Positions 27,081 through 35,528 of a stretch of 64,000 bases of DNA are shown here, piece by piece; position 1 is the stretch's first letter, and every line of letters begins with the position of its first letter. Where the stretch lies: the NCBI RefSeq assembly GCF_000374845.1, contig NZ_KB895416.1, positions 411,790 to 475,789 on the forward strand, read 5' to 3'. A model generated the notes under the pieces. It did no database searches. It was not told the DNA's origin and saw nothing but the letters and a program-made list of their open reading frames with translations. This stretch comes from Paenibacillus terrigena DSM 21567 (GTDB taxonomy: Bacteria; Bacillota; Bacilli; Paenibacillales; Paenibacillaceae). The translations under genes were made by a program, and so were the position numbers.

Positions 27081-28154
27081 ATGAACTTACGAACTTTCCT
27101 ATCCTTCATAATCATCGCATTATTGTTGGGGACTTCCACTACTTCATATGCGCATTCCGCAAGCATGGGTTACTCGGCGATCGCCGTGAAAGGGAATGAG
27201 ATGAACTATGAACTATTTCTTGATCAAAGAGACTTGCTTGTTCAATTTGATACCAACAAGGATGGTAATTTGGAGAACGAGGAACTGCTATCGGAAAAGG
27301 AAGGAATCCAATCGTTTTTACAGAAAGATCTTCAAATCGAAGTAGATTCGAAACCCTTGACGATGGAAATGCTTTCGATGGACGTGACAACAAAGGGTTC
27401 TACAAGAGGCGTAGTGTTTCAATTAAAGTTAACCGCCGATGAGGCGATCGAACAATTTAATATTCATTACAATCTGGTGTTTGCAGATGCGCCTGTTCAT
27501 ACGAGTGGACTCTCGGTTCATTCAACGAATTTTTTCTATCAGGATATTCTTGATATCAATAGAAAAGATATTCAGATCACCTTACCTGAGGCCGAGAATG
27601 CTCCGTCTGAGACTGGATCCGTCCTGTGGAAATACTTTATACTTGGAATCGAACACATTTTGACAGGTTATGATCATTTGGTATTTTTGTTATCCTTAGT
27701 ATTAATTGCAACCCGCTTTAAGGATGCTTTGAAAATTGTTACTGCGTTTACAATCGCCCACAGCATTACACTATTCTTGGTGGCGTCGGGCCGTATGCAT
27801 GTCATCCCGTCTTGGGTCGAGGCGTTGATTGCGGTGACGATATGTTACGTGGCCGTGGAAAATATATTTGTTCAAAGGGCGAAATGGCGGTGGGCATTGA
27901 CAGCCATATTCGGCCTGATTCACGGCATGGGCTTCGCTGGGGCTTTGGCTGAAACAGGACTTCCAAAGGACAATCTGATTGGCACGCTCCTGATGTTCAA
28001 TTTAGGTGTAGAAACGGGCCAACTGATGGTCTTATGCCTATTACTGCCCCTCTTGATTTGGCTGCAAAAGTTCCCGTGGTATCGTAAATTTATGATTTCA
28101 ACATCCTGCCTTATATTCGTTCTAGCATTTTATTGGTTGATTGAAAGATTGTAA
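27081..28154 (+). CDS. HupE/UreJ-family membrane protein with an EF-hand
   Basis: A 357-residue protein. A signal sequence (1-24, ending SYA-HS) and an outside domain of about 165 residues precede about six membrane segments. The membrane part carries the family block GIEHILTGYDHLVFLLSL and AHSITL plus LIHGMGFAGAL, with histidines and aspartate that could bind a metal. The outside domain contains a complete EF-hand loop, D57 to E68 (DTNKDGNLENEE), unusual for this family. Relatives are linked to nickel or cobalt handling for hydrogenase or urease, but no such enzyme lies nearby, so the role is open. Metal supply for the flanking metallophosphoesterases is a guess. Confidence 0.8.
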   Translation: MNLRTFLSFIIIALLLGTSTTSYAHSASMGYSAIAVKGNEMNYELFLDQRDLLVQFDTNKDGNLENEELLSEKEGIQSFLQKDLQIEVDSKPLTMEMLSMDVTTKGSTRGVVFQLKLTADEAIEQFNIHYNLVFADAPVHTSGLSVHSTNFFYQDILDINRKDIQITLPEAENAPSETGSVLWKYFILGIEHILTGYDHLVFLLSLVLIATRFKDALKIVTAFTIAHSITLFLVASGRMHVIPSWVEALIAVTICYVAVENIFVQRAKWRWALTAIFGLIHGMGFAGALAETGLPKDNLIGTLLMFNLGVETGQLMVLCLLLPLLIWLQKFPWYRKFMISTSCLIFVLAFYWLIERL

Positions 28155-28255
28155 TTAGGCCATACGAGAGTTAGCGATTTTAAGTGCAGTTCATTTGTGA
28201 AATGCGGATAACGATTATATAATATTTCTATAATGTAATGTATAAGCTAATCGGA

Positions 28256-28281
28256 GGAGCCTGTCACCAAGGCTCCTTTTT
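28256..28281 (+). terminator. Terminator after the HupE-like gene
   Basis: Arms GGAGCC (28256-28261) and GGCTCC (28271-28276) with a nine-base loop, followed by TTTTT. Confidence 0.85.
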
Positions 28282-28326
28282 GTCGTTTTTCGGGCATTAT
28301 GCGCTTTTACGTGAAGGAGGGAAATA

Positions 28327-28626
28327 ATGAATTCGATCGCAGCATTGTCCTATTACAAGGTGGAGAGGAACATTTCCGGATTAGAACAAACGATTCACAA
28401 GCAGGACAGATGGATCTATTTATACCAGGAGAAGGTTGTTACAGCGCATCGAGAGTTTCCAATTCAGGAGGTATTCGATATTTCTTATCGATCCATGGGA
28501 GGGGATGGAGGTATGTTGTACTTGCACACGCTGCAAGGTGTTTATTCGTATACAATTACTGAAGATCCTCAATCCTTCCTTAAAGCGTATAAGGCTCTTG
28601 TTCATGAAGAGGCCAATACAATCTGA
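28327..28626 (+). CDS. Small conserved-looking hypothetical protein
   Basis: A 99-residue protein from an ATG with a strong GGAGG site 7 bases upstream, flanked by terminators on both sides, so a separate gene. No signal peptide or membrane segment. It looks mostly beta-stranded in the first two thirds (WIYLYQEKVVTAHREFPIQ; GMLYLHTLQGVYSYTI), then one helix (DPQSFLKAYKALVHEE). This pattern resembles small PH-like domains of Bacillota, but I cannot assign a family. A different frame starting at 28299 is a shadow. Confidence 0.65.
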   Translation: MNSIAALSYYKVERNISGLEQTIHKQDRWIYLYQEKVVTAHREFPIQEVFDISYRSMGGDGGMLYLHTLQGVYSYTITEDPQSFLKAYKALVHEEANTI

Positions 28627-28662
28627 GACGGAGATGAAAAGAGAAGTAATATTTATCAAACA

Positions 28663-28697
28663 AAGAGATTGTGTCTATCGACACCATCTCTTTTTTA
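28663..28697 (+). terminator. Terminator, near-copy of the one at 34281
   Basis: AGAGAT and GTGTC pair with GACAC and ATCTCT around a TATC loop, with a T/C mismatch, followed by TTTTTT. The right arm and tail match the terminator at 34281-34320. Confidence 0.85.
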
Positions 28698-28786
28698 ATA
28701 CAAATTTATTTGTATTCACGGATGCGAGCAAGGAAGGGATTTACATAATATTCACGTTGGATTAATAGTCTGTTGACAGTGTTATC

Positions 28787-28804
28787 GTACAATATTTTTT
28801 GTAC
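28787..28804. promoter_or_regulatory. Inverted repeat identical in form to that of the phosphonate operon
   Basis: GTACAA-N6-TTGTAC, followed by GGA, as at 17610-17630. A TTGACA lies at 28773-28778, only 8 bases before it. It sits 40 bases upstream of the dockerin protein start at 28845. A shared repressor is possible. Confidence 0.4.
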
Positions 28805-28844
28805 GGAAGAAAGATGACATAATGATAGAAATGGGGATTGGCAA

Positions 28845-29903
28845 TTGTACAAAAAACGAAATCGAAAAATGCTGCGTCTAATCGGTTATTTTGCGTCAAT
28901 CATGATGTTGGTTGTTAACTTGTCCGCAGCATCTTTCATGCCTGTTGCTGAAGCAGCTGCAGGCCAGACGTTAACAATGGACAAACTCCAGTACCTCAAG
29001 GGCGAAGCCATTACGCTATCGTACACAGGGGCTGGCGCAAACGGGGCGGATTGGGTCGGCATCTACAAAGCCGGAGACGTTCCTCCAAATTCCGGTGTAT
29101 CGATCATATGGGATTATATAAAGTCTGGAGACGGGAAAGTTAGTCTCAGCAATGGGTTGGCCCCAGGTAAGTATGATGCGCTTTTCCTGCTCAATGGCGG
29201 GTATGAGATCGTGGATCGCAAGACATTCGAAGTCGTTGAACACATCCCTGTTGACGGGGTGACACTTGATCAACAGAACGTAACTATGACTGAAGGTGAG
29301 ACCGCAACATTGACGGCTACGGTTACGCCGGCTAATGCGAACGATACCCAAGTTTCGTGGACAAGCAGCGACCCTGCTGTAGTATCTGTCACCGCAACTG
29401 GCGGCAGCGCTTCGCTGACTGGCAATCGTCCTGGAACGGCGACAGTGACGGCCACAACTTATGATGGAAATTTTACGTCTTTCGCGAATGTGACAGTAGA
29501 GGCAGATCTGACGTTACAGAACATCATCGGAAACGCCCAGTCTAAGTACGATGCAGCAGTGGAAGGCAACGAGGACGGTCAGTATGTGGCTGGCTCCAAA
29601 GCGCAATTGCAGTCGGCTATCGATGCAGCGAGTGCGACAGCAAGCGATTCGAATGCGACGCCGGAGCAGGTGAATCAAGCGAAAGCGGCATTGAAAGCGG
29701 CTATTCAACGGTTTGACAAGCAGAAAATCAGCGCAGATCTGAGTGGAGACGGAAAAATCTCTGTTGGCGACTTGGCGATTGTTGCGGGAGGATATGGCAA
29801 GCAATCAGATCAAGCGGACTGGAATGAAAAAGCTGATGTCAATCATGACGGTAAGGTTGATGTTATAGACCTTCAAATCATAGCCAAAGCGACTCTGCTA
29901 TAA
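28845..29903 (+). CDS. Secreted non-catalytic dockerin protein (adaptor candidate)
   Basis: A 352-residue protein; TTG start 8 bases after GGGGA (an ATG at 28869 is the alternative). Order: signal peptide (to about 37, ending AEAAA); a beta-sandwich (about 40-125; WVGIYKAGDVPP, SNGLAPGKYDALF) nearly identical to a module in the protein at 22990; Ig-like group 2 domain (128-225); FIVAR-like helices (about 225-300); dockerin (300-352) with loops DLSGDGKISVGDL and DVNHDGKVDVIDL. There is no enzyme domain and no cohesin. It may act as a carbohydrate-binding or targeting subunit. The next gene, an SLH-anchored cohesin protein, follows after 54 bases with no terminator between, so they are likely cotranscribed. 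Confidence 0.88.
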   Translation: MYKKRNRKMLRLIGYFASIMMLVVNLSAASFMPVAEAAAGQTLTMDKLQYLKGEAITLSYTGAGANGADWVGIYKAGDVPPNSGVSIIWDYIKSGDGKVSLSNGLAPGKYDALFLLNGGYEIVDRKTFEVVEHIPVDGVTLDQQNVTMTEGETATLTATVTPANANDTQVSWTSSDPAVVSVTATGGSASLTGNRPGTATVTATTYDGNFTSFANVTVEADLTLQNIIGNAQSKYDAAVEGNEDGQYVAGSKAQLQSAIDAASATASDSNATPEQVNQAKAALKAAIQRFDKQKISADLSGDGKISVGDLAIVAGGYGKQSDQADWNEKADVNHDGKVDVIDLQIIAKATLL

Positions 29904-29957
29904 AAATTACTTTGCAACTGGATGGCTTTTACTTAAAAATATGGAGGTTTTTCTGTA

Positions 29958-32900
29958 ATGAATAGAATTTTATCCGTTACGCTCGTACTAACGATGATGT
30001 TCGGTATGGTATCGACCAGCGCATACGCAGCAATCGATACTGCCAGACCAAATGCCAACCCTCTTATTGCATCGATGAAATTCGACAATAATTTGAAGGA
30101 CGATGCGAACCAAGAAGATTTGATAGCAAATGGGAATTATAGTTTTGTAGACGGTGTATTACCTGGGACCAAAGCGCTGCATTTAGAAAGCGGAAACGGC
30201 AATTATGTCAGTACGCCGAACAGCTTGAATTTTGGTGAAGAGAGTTTTACCGTATCCTTCTGGTATAAAGGCGACACGAACAAGAATCAGGTCATATTAT
30301 CCAACAAGGATTTTAGTAACGGTTCTAACGCAGGCTGGGCGATTTACACATCAGCCAATTCGGTCAACATGAATTTAGGCTTTCCGACCGCAAAAGAAAA
30401 GAACATTTCCTTTGGGCGCAATACGTTTGATGCATCCGCTTGGCGTTACGTGACCTATGTTGTAGACAGAGATAACATGCTCGGATCGCTTTATATTGAT
30501 GGTTACGAAATGGCTGAAACTACGCTGAAGCATGGATCGTTAGATACATCGAACCCATTAAAAATCGGTGTCGACGGATTGGGCAACCTCGGCGGTAATT
30601 CATTCGATATCGACGATCTGATGATTTGGAAAGGTGTATTAAGTAGTGATGTCGTTCAAGCGAAATATAATAGTTACGATGTAAATAAAGTAGATTTGAC
30701 CGCACTTAACGACACAATAGCAGAAGCAGATGCAATCATAGCAGGCGGTCTCGGCAACGGCTTCAGCCAAACCGATTTTGATTATTTGAACAAAGTGTTT
30801 ACGACTGCAACTACGGTTGCAACAACGCAAAAAGAAAAATTATTTACACAGGAAACGATCAATTATTACGAACGTGAACTAACCAATGCCATCTTCATCT
30901 ATCAAAAAAGTAATAAAACAGCAACGCCCGCAGATTTAAATATGATTGTGAACAGCGATACGGAAATCAGTAGTAATCCGGCTGCAATCGCGCGCGTGGA
31001 AGATGATTTCAGAAAAAGTCTGAAAATATTCTCGCAAGCCAACGTCATGTTGATTCCTGGCGACGTTACCGGCGGTAACAATGCCATCGAATATCTATGG
31101 ATGAAAGAGCTGACAAACGTCTACAACAAAGTGAAAGATGAAGGCTTATTTAACAATATCGCGCTTTATTTGGTAAGAGGCAACCATGATATGGGCGGCG
31201 CCGAAGAATTCATTCCTGTCGGTTCGGCGGGGGCGTGGAACGAATCTACGAAATCGTACGATAACAATTTCTTTAACGATGCTTATCGTGTCAAGATCAA
31301 TGGATATAACCTGGTGGTATTTGACGGCAATTATGACAACAGCAACACGTCTGGAAAAGCCAAAAATTACCTGGACCAAATTACAAAAGAACCGGATTAC
31401 GATCCAACCAAACCGATATTTGTATCTTCTCACTTCCCTATAAGCGGAACCAATTGGGGATCGGCATGGAGCACCGCGGGAAGTAATAATGTAGGTAAAT
31501 ATATTGCTGACAATAATTTGTCGCAGGTCGTCTATCTGTCAGGTCATACGCATTATGATCCGACCGACGAACGTTCTCTCTATCAAGGTGCGGCTTCGTA
31601 TTTCGATGCTGGTTCGACGAATTATTCTAGTTATATTGATGGCGGTCCGTCCGGCGGATATATTGAAGGTGCATATATCAACTATCATACCACACCGCGC
31701 ATCTCGAATTTCATAGAGGTTTATGGTACAAAAGTTATCATCAAACATTATAATTTAAGCACAGAAGAATTTGTAGGCATACCTTCTGTAGTCTACGTTG
31801 GCGAAGGCAAAGATGCCTTTACGTATAGCAAGAGCGATATTAGAGAACTCATCGCTCCGCAGTTTGATGAGGACCTTAAGATCAAATCCTTAAAAAGCAA
31901 CGAACTTACTTTCACAATGAAGCAAGCCAATGACAATGTGCGAGTGTTGGAATACAATGTTCAGCTGATCAACAAGCTTACGGGAGAAGTTGACAAATCG
32001 TTCAACAGTCTTTCACTGCCGCTAGACAAGCCATTCGATGAACACAGGGAATACACGATTACAGGTTTGTCGCCGAAAACTCCATATACACTCCGAGTAT
32101 TTGCTGCGGATTCCATGTATAACCGTTCATCGCAAGACATTGACATTACAACGGAGGGTGCTGTATTAAGCAGTATCACTGCACCAGCTGACAAAACAGC
32201 AGTGGACAACGGAACAGCAAAGACAGCGGAAGCTCTTGGTTTGCCGAAAATGGTGAAAATGGTTGCCGATGATGAAAGCAGCTTTGATGCCAATGTGACA
32301 TGGGATGTAGACGCATCAAGCTATGATCCATCTCTAAAGACTGCGCAAACCTTCACAGTAAATGGAGTTGTAACCTTGCCTGCAGGGATGACAAATCCAA
32401 ATAACGTACCATTAACAACAAACATCAAAGTAACGGTAGATCGTGTACCGGCAGTCTTTATGAAGGCAGCTGACTACACTTCCATGAACAATGTACAGAA
32501 AGAAAACACAGGTGACATTGGCGGTGGACAGCATGTCGGATATATTGGTGTGGGCTCTTGGATGGAATACACGGACATTAATATTCCAGTAACCGGAACA
32601 TATACCCTGCAATACAGGGTGGCTGTTAATAAAACGCCAGGATCTCTCAGTTTTCTAGTAGACGGGGTTCCGCAAAAGACGACCATATTACCAAGTACGG
32701 GGAACTGGAGTAATTGGTCAACAGTGTCCGATAAGGTTACCCTAACGGCCGGAAAGCATACCATTAGACTTCAGGCAAATACAGATGGATTTAACATCAA
32801 CTGGTTCAAGCTGTTTGAAGAGGAGGTTAAGTTACCTCAGTCTACTCTGACAGGGTTACAGCAGGTGGACCTGGGTCAAACCTTTGATGTAACAATGGGA

Positions 32901-34250
32901 TTGACCGACGTTACGCACAGCGTATTCCAGTCGGTGTATGCCCAAGATTTGACGCTTCACTATGATCCGACGATTTTGCAGCTCGATTCGATTACATCAT
33001 TGAAGGATGGATTCCAAGTCGTCGGTCAAAAGGAGACAGCGCCGGGACAAATTCGGATAATGGCTGCCAGCGTGGGTGCGAACGTGCCTGCTCAAGGCGA
33101 TTTGCTTGCATTCAAATTTACGGCCAAAGCTGCAACGCAAGCTTCTGCTAAGACAACAGTATCGATCGAAAATGTTGTCATTGCAAACGAACAGGGAAAT
33201 GAGCTGCAGGTAGGTGGTGCCTCCTATGAGGTAGCTGTATCCGACGGCGGTCAAGTTGGCACAATTCCTGCTGTACCTACAGGTTTGAAAGCAAAAGCAG
33301 CAGGTGCGTCACAAATCAATGTAACATGGAAAAATTCAGCAGATGCAACAGGCTATGACTTGATGGTGGATGGGGCGATTCACACGGATGCTGCAAATCC
33401 ATTCGCACACACAGGTCTTGCAGCAAACACAAGCCATACCTATAAGGTGAGAGCTAAAAATGCGGCAGGAGCTAGTGAATGGAGTACACAGGTAACTGAA
33501 AGCACTAAGAGCGAAAAGCCAGATCCAAAGCCAGATCCAAAGCCAGATCCAAAGCCAGATCCAAAGCCTGAACCAAAGCCGAAAGATCATGTATTCAACG
33601 ACAAGATTGTTAATGTTGATCAATTCATGGAAGCGATCAAGGCCAAAGTAGAGGAAGCCAAGAAAACGAATGAAGAGCTTAACTTGGCTGACTTGAAAGG
33701 ACACTGGGCCGAAAAGATCCTTACTGCGTTCGCGAAACTGCAAATGATCACAGGGTTTGAGGATGGCACATTCCGTCCGAACAGTCCAATTACACGCGCT
33801 GAGTTTGCAGCGATCATCGCTCGCGTATTCGATATCCATGGCAGCAGCGCTAAAGATGTGGTTGAACTGAAAGACATTAACAGTCATTGGGCTAAAGACG
33901 CGATTAATAACCTTGCAAGCGCAGGCGTTATTAACGGATATGGAGACGGGACCTTCAAACCGAACAAAACGATCAGCCGCGAAGAAATGGTTATCATTCT
34001 GTCCCGTATTGTCAATCTGAGTAATGTTGACAAAGATGATTCCAAAGGCAACTTCACGGATATGTCAAGCGCAAGCTCTTATGCCGTAAATCTAATTAAA
34101 GATGCGGCAAAAGCTGGCATCATCAACGGCAAGGGCGATGGGGTATTTGATCCGAAAGGAAACTCCACACGTGCAGAGGCTCTGACGATCATCCTGAATG
34201 CATTGAACCTTAATCCTCAAATTAAAACAATCTTAAACAGCTTGAACTAA
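29958..34250 (+). CDS. SLH-anchored metallophosphoesterase with CBM6-like and cohesin domains
   Basis: A 1430-residue secreted protein; ATG preceded by ATGGAGG. Residues 1-730 are a paralogue of the protein at 22990: signal peptide, LamG-like domain (32-238), phosphoesterase (325-615) with PGDVTGG, RGNHDM, SSHFP and SGHTHYD, and FN3-like domain. Then Ig-like group 4 (735-828), CBM6-like (831-953), cohesin-like (958-1095), FN3 (1100-1181), a Pro-Lys-Asp linker (1188-1207) and three SLH repeats (1245-1425; first one LKGHWAEKILTAF and GFEDGTFRPNSPITRAEF). SLH repeats bind the secondary wall polymer, so this protein displays a cohesin on the cell surface. It is the natural docking point for the dockerin proteins of this window. 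Here the SLH set stands where the paralogue has FIVAR-dockerin. Confidence 0.92.
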   Translation: MNRILSVTLVLTMMFGMVSTSAYAAIDTARPNANPLIASMKFDNNLKDDANQEDLIANGNYSFVDGVLPGTKALHLESGNGNYVSTPNSLNFGEESFTVSFWYKGDTNKNQVILSNKDFSNGSNAGWAIYTSANSVNMNLGFPTAKEKNISFGRNTFDASAWRYVTYVVDRDNMLGSLYIDGYEMAETTLKHGSLDTSNPLKIGVDGLGNLGGNSFDIDDLMIWKGVLSSDVVQAKYNSYDVNKVDLTALNDTIAEADAIIAGGLGNGFSQTDFDYLNKVFTTATTVATTQKEKLFTQETINYYERELTNAIFIYQKSNKTATPADLNMIVNSDTEISSNPAAIARVEDDFRKSLKIFSQANVMLIPGDVTGGNNAIEYLWMKELTNVYNKVKDEGLFNNIALYLVRGNHDMGGAEEFIPVGSAGAWNESTKSYDNNFFNDAYRVKINGYNLVVFDGNYDNSNTSGKAKNYLDQITKEPDYDPTKPIFVSSHFPISGTNWGSAWSTAGSNNVGKYIADNNLSQVVYLSGHTHYDPTDERSLYQGAASYFDAGSTNYSSYIDGGPSGGYIEGAYINYHTTPRISNFIEVYGTKVIIKHYNLSTEEFVGIPSVVYVGEGKDAFTYSKSDIRELIAPQFDEDLKIKSLKSNELTFTMKQANDNVRVLEYNVQLINKLTGEVDKSFNSLSLPLDKPFDEHREYTITGLSPKTPYTLRVFAADSMYNRSSQDIDITTEGAVLSSITAPADKTAVDNGTAKTAEALGLPKMVKMVADDESSFDANVTWDVDASSYDPSLKTAQTFTVNGVVTLPAGMTNPNNVPLTTNIKVTVDRVPAVFMKAADYTSMNNVQKENTGDIGGGQHVGYIGVGSWMEYTDINIPVTGTYTLQYRVAVNKTPGSLSFLVDGVPQKTTILPSTGNWSNWSTVSDKVTLTAGKHTIRLQANTDGFNINWFKLFEEEVKLPQSTLTGLQQVDLGQTFDVTMGLTDVTHSVFQSVYAQDLTLHYDPTILQLDSITSLKDGFQVVGQKETAPGQIRIMAASVGANVPAQGDLLAFKFTAKAATQASAKTTVSIENVVIANEQGNELQVGGASYEVAVSDGGQVGTIPAVPTGLKAKAAGASQINVTWKNSADATGYDLMVDGAIHTDAANPFAHTGLAANTSHTYKVRAKNAAGASEWSTQVTESTKSEKPDPKPDPKPDPKPDPKPEPKPKDHVFNDKIVNVDQFMEAIKAKVEEAKKTNEELNLADLKGHWAEKILTAFAKLQMITGFEDGTFRPNSPITRAEFAAIIARVFDIHGSSAKDVVELKDINSHWAKDAINNLASAGVINGYGDGTFKPNKTISREEMVIILSRIVNLSNVDKDDSKGNFTDMSSASSYAVNLIKDAAKAGIINGKGDGVFDPKGNSTRAEALTIILNALNLNPQIKTILNSLN
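33519..33578 (+). repeat. Tandem 12-base repeat coding for the wall-spanning linker
   Basis: Four exact copies of CCAGATCCAAAG and one altered copy encode repeated Pro-Asp-Pro-Lys units between the FN3 and SLH domains. Such charged proline linkers keep surface domains extended. The copy number is likely to vary between strains by slippage. Confidence 0.85.
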
Positions 34251-34280
34251 TCCTCTTCTGCGGAGGAAGTAAGATTTAAC

Positions 34281-34320
34281 AAAAAAAGAGATGGTGTTCT
34301 TTCGACACCATCTCTTTTTT
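34281..34320 (+). terminator. Terminator after the SLH phosphoesterase gene
   Basis: AGAGATGGTGT and ACACCATCTCT form a strong stem with flanking A and T runs (34281-34297 and 34305-34320). The right arm and tail match those of the terminator at 28663-28697. Confidence 0.9.
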
Positions 34321-34348
34321 GCAAATTTTCCTGGTAATAAATATTAAC

Positions 34349-34414
34349 CATTTATCTGGCGGACAACAGCAGCGGGTTGCGATATCAAGAGCGCTGACGA
34401 CGAAGCCTTCCTTA
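34349..34414 (+). pseudogene. Fragment of an ABC-transporter ATPase
   Basis: The frame reads HLSGGQQQRVAISRALTTKP, which is the ABC signature motif and the helix after it. Walker A upstream and Walker B downstream are absent, so about 22 codons remain. It is followed by a hairpin (34414-34446). Confidence 0.75.
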
Positions 34415-34446
34415 AGCTGTCTCCGGTACTTTACTGGAGACAGCTT
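34414..34446 (+). terminator. Hairpin after the ABC fragment
   Basis: Perfect 11-base arms AAGCTGTCTCC / GGAGACAGCTT with an 11-base loop. The tail (ATTTAG) is weak. Probably the terminator of the lost transporter gene. Confidence 0.55.
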
Positions 34447-34576
34447 ATTTAGCTTTCGTGGCGGTCGATGTTGGTTATAAAATCGGCGCAGAATTTTAAA
34501 ACAAATATTGAAAAAGACTAAAAAATAGATCGTGAATAAAATATTTATTCTATTTAATTTTAAGAAAAAAATATTC

Positions 34577-34605
34577 TTGCCAAGTTTTTAGGCGGGTGCT
34601 ATACT
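34577..34605 (+). promoter_or_regulatory. SigA promoter of the amino-sugar operon
   Basis: TTGCCA (34577-34582) and TATACT (34600-34605) with 17-base spacing, plus an extended -10 TG at 34597-34598. It lies 36 bases before the RpiR-type regulator start, which may bind here to repress its own operon. Confidence 0.75.
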
Positions 34606-34640
34606 GATTTCAACATAAGCCCGAAGGAGGAAGATCAGCA

Positions 34641-35516
34641 GTGAGCGACACATTGCCGCCTGTTCAGGATCGAACAGGAGAAGGACTCACATTATTTGCA
34701 ATGATTCAGAATGCTTATGATAGCTTCAGCGTCACGGAGAAGCGGATTGCCGATTTGATTCTCAATTCGCCCGAGACGATTATTTATAACACGGTGACCC
34801 AAGTGGCCGAAGGTCTGGAGGTAGCGCAATCCACGGTGACGAGATTTTGTCGGACGATCGATTTGCGCGGTTATCAAGAGCTCAAAATCCGCTTGGCTCA
34901 AGAGCTGGAGCGCAGACAGCCTGCGATGCCGGAGCAAGAAGCGCAGAGCCTTCCCGGACAGCTCGCGAATAATGCGGCGAACAGCATCCTGGATGCAGCC
35001 ATGCATATCGAGGAGTCCGTGTTCGAATCGGCGGTAGTTGCCATTCTGGGCGCGCGAAAGATACATATTTTCGGTCTTGGGGAGTCGGGGCCGATGGCTC
35101 AGCTGCTGAAGATCAAATTGCTGGGGCTTGGCCTCATGGTCGATGCGCAAGTTGATGTCCATCTGCAGATGATAGCAGCAGCGCATCTGGATTCGGGTGA
35201 TGTGGCGATCGGAATTTCGCAACAGGGCAGCACGAAGGATATAGTGGCCGCCATGCAGGCGGCACGCAAGTCTGGGGCGAAGACCATTGGCATCACGGGG
35301 CATGGGAAAGCACCGATCACGGAGGTCTCGGACATCAGCCTCGTCTGTATGAATCGCGGGCTGAGCAATATCGTGGAGAGCTTCAAGAGTAAGGCATCGA
35401 TGCTGTACGTCATTGAACTGTTAAGTATTAGTTTGACGTTGAAAATGTCCGATCAATCCCTGGAGATCAAAAAATTGTGGAAGACGACCGATTCCATTCT
35501 CGACAAATTGTATTGA
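34641..35516 (+). CDS. MurR/RpiR-family transcriptional regulator
   Basis: A 291-residue cytoplasmic regulator; GTG start after AAGGAGG. Residues 20-95 form the RpiR helix-turn-helix (FSVTEKRIADLIL; VAQSTVTRFCRTIDLRGYQELK). Residues about 125-285 form a SIS domain that binds a phosphosugar (KIHIFGLGESG; VAIGISQQGSTKDI). Family members sense phosphosugars such as N-acetylmuramate-6-phosphate and act mostly as repressors. It is the first gene of an operon for N-acetyl-hexosamine phosphate handling, so the ligand is probably ManNAc-6-P or GlcNAc-6-P. Confidence 0.93.
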   Translation: MSDTLPPVQDRTGEGLTLFAMIQNAYDSFSVTEKRIADLILNSPETIIYNTVTQVAEGLEVAQSTVTRFCRTIDLRGYQELKIRLAQELERRQPAMPEQEAQSLPGQLANNAANSILDAAMHIEESVFESAVVAILGARKIHIFGLGESGPMAQLLKIKLLGLGLMVDAQVDVHLQMIAAAHLDSGDVAIGISQQGSTKDIVAAMQAARKSGAKTIGITGHGKAPITEVSDISLVCMNRGLSNIVESFKSKASMLYVIELLSISLTLKMSDQSLEIKKLWKTTDSILDKLY

Positions 35517-35528
35517 GGAGTGTAGTCC

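Noticed and set aside
28299..28562. Plus-strand 87-residue frame overlapping the small gene at 28327
   Set aside because: The frame at 28327 has a proper GGAGG spacing; this one begins before that site and shows no domain-like sequence.
33519..33578. Short regular repeats as a CRISPR array
   Set aside because: Units are 12 bases with no spacers, in frame, and encode a Pro-Asp-Pro-Lys linker.
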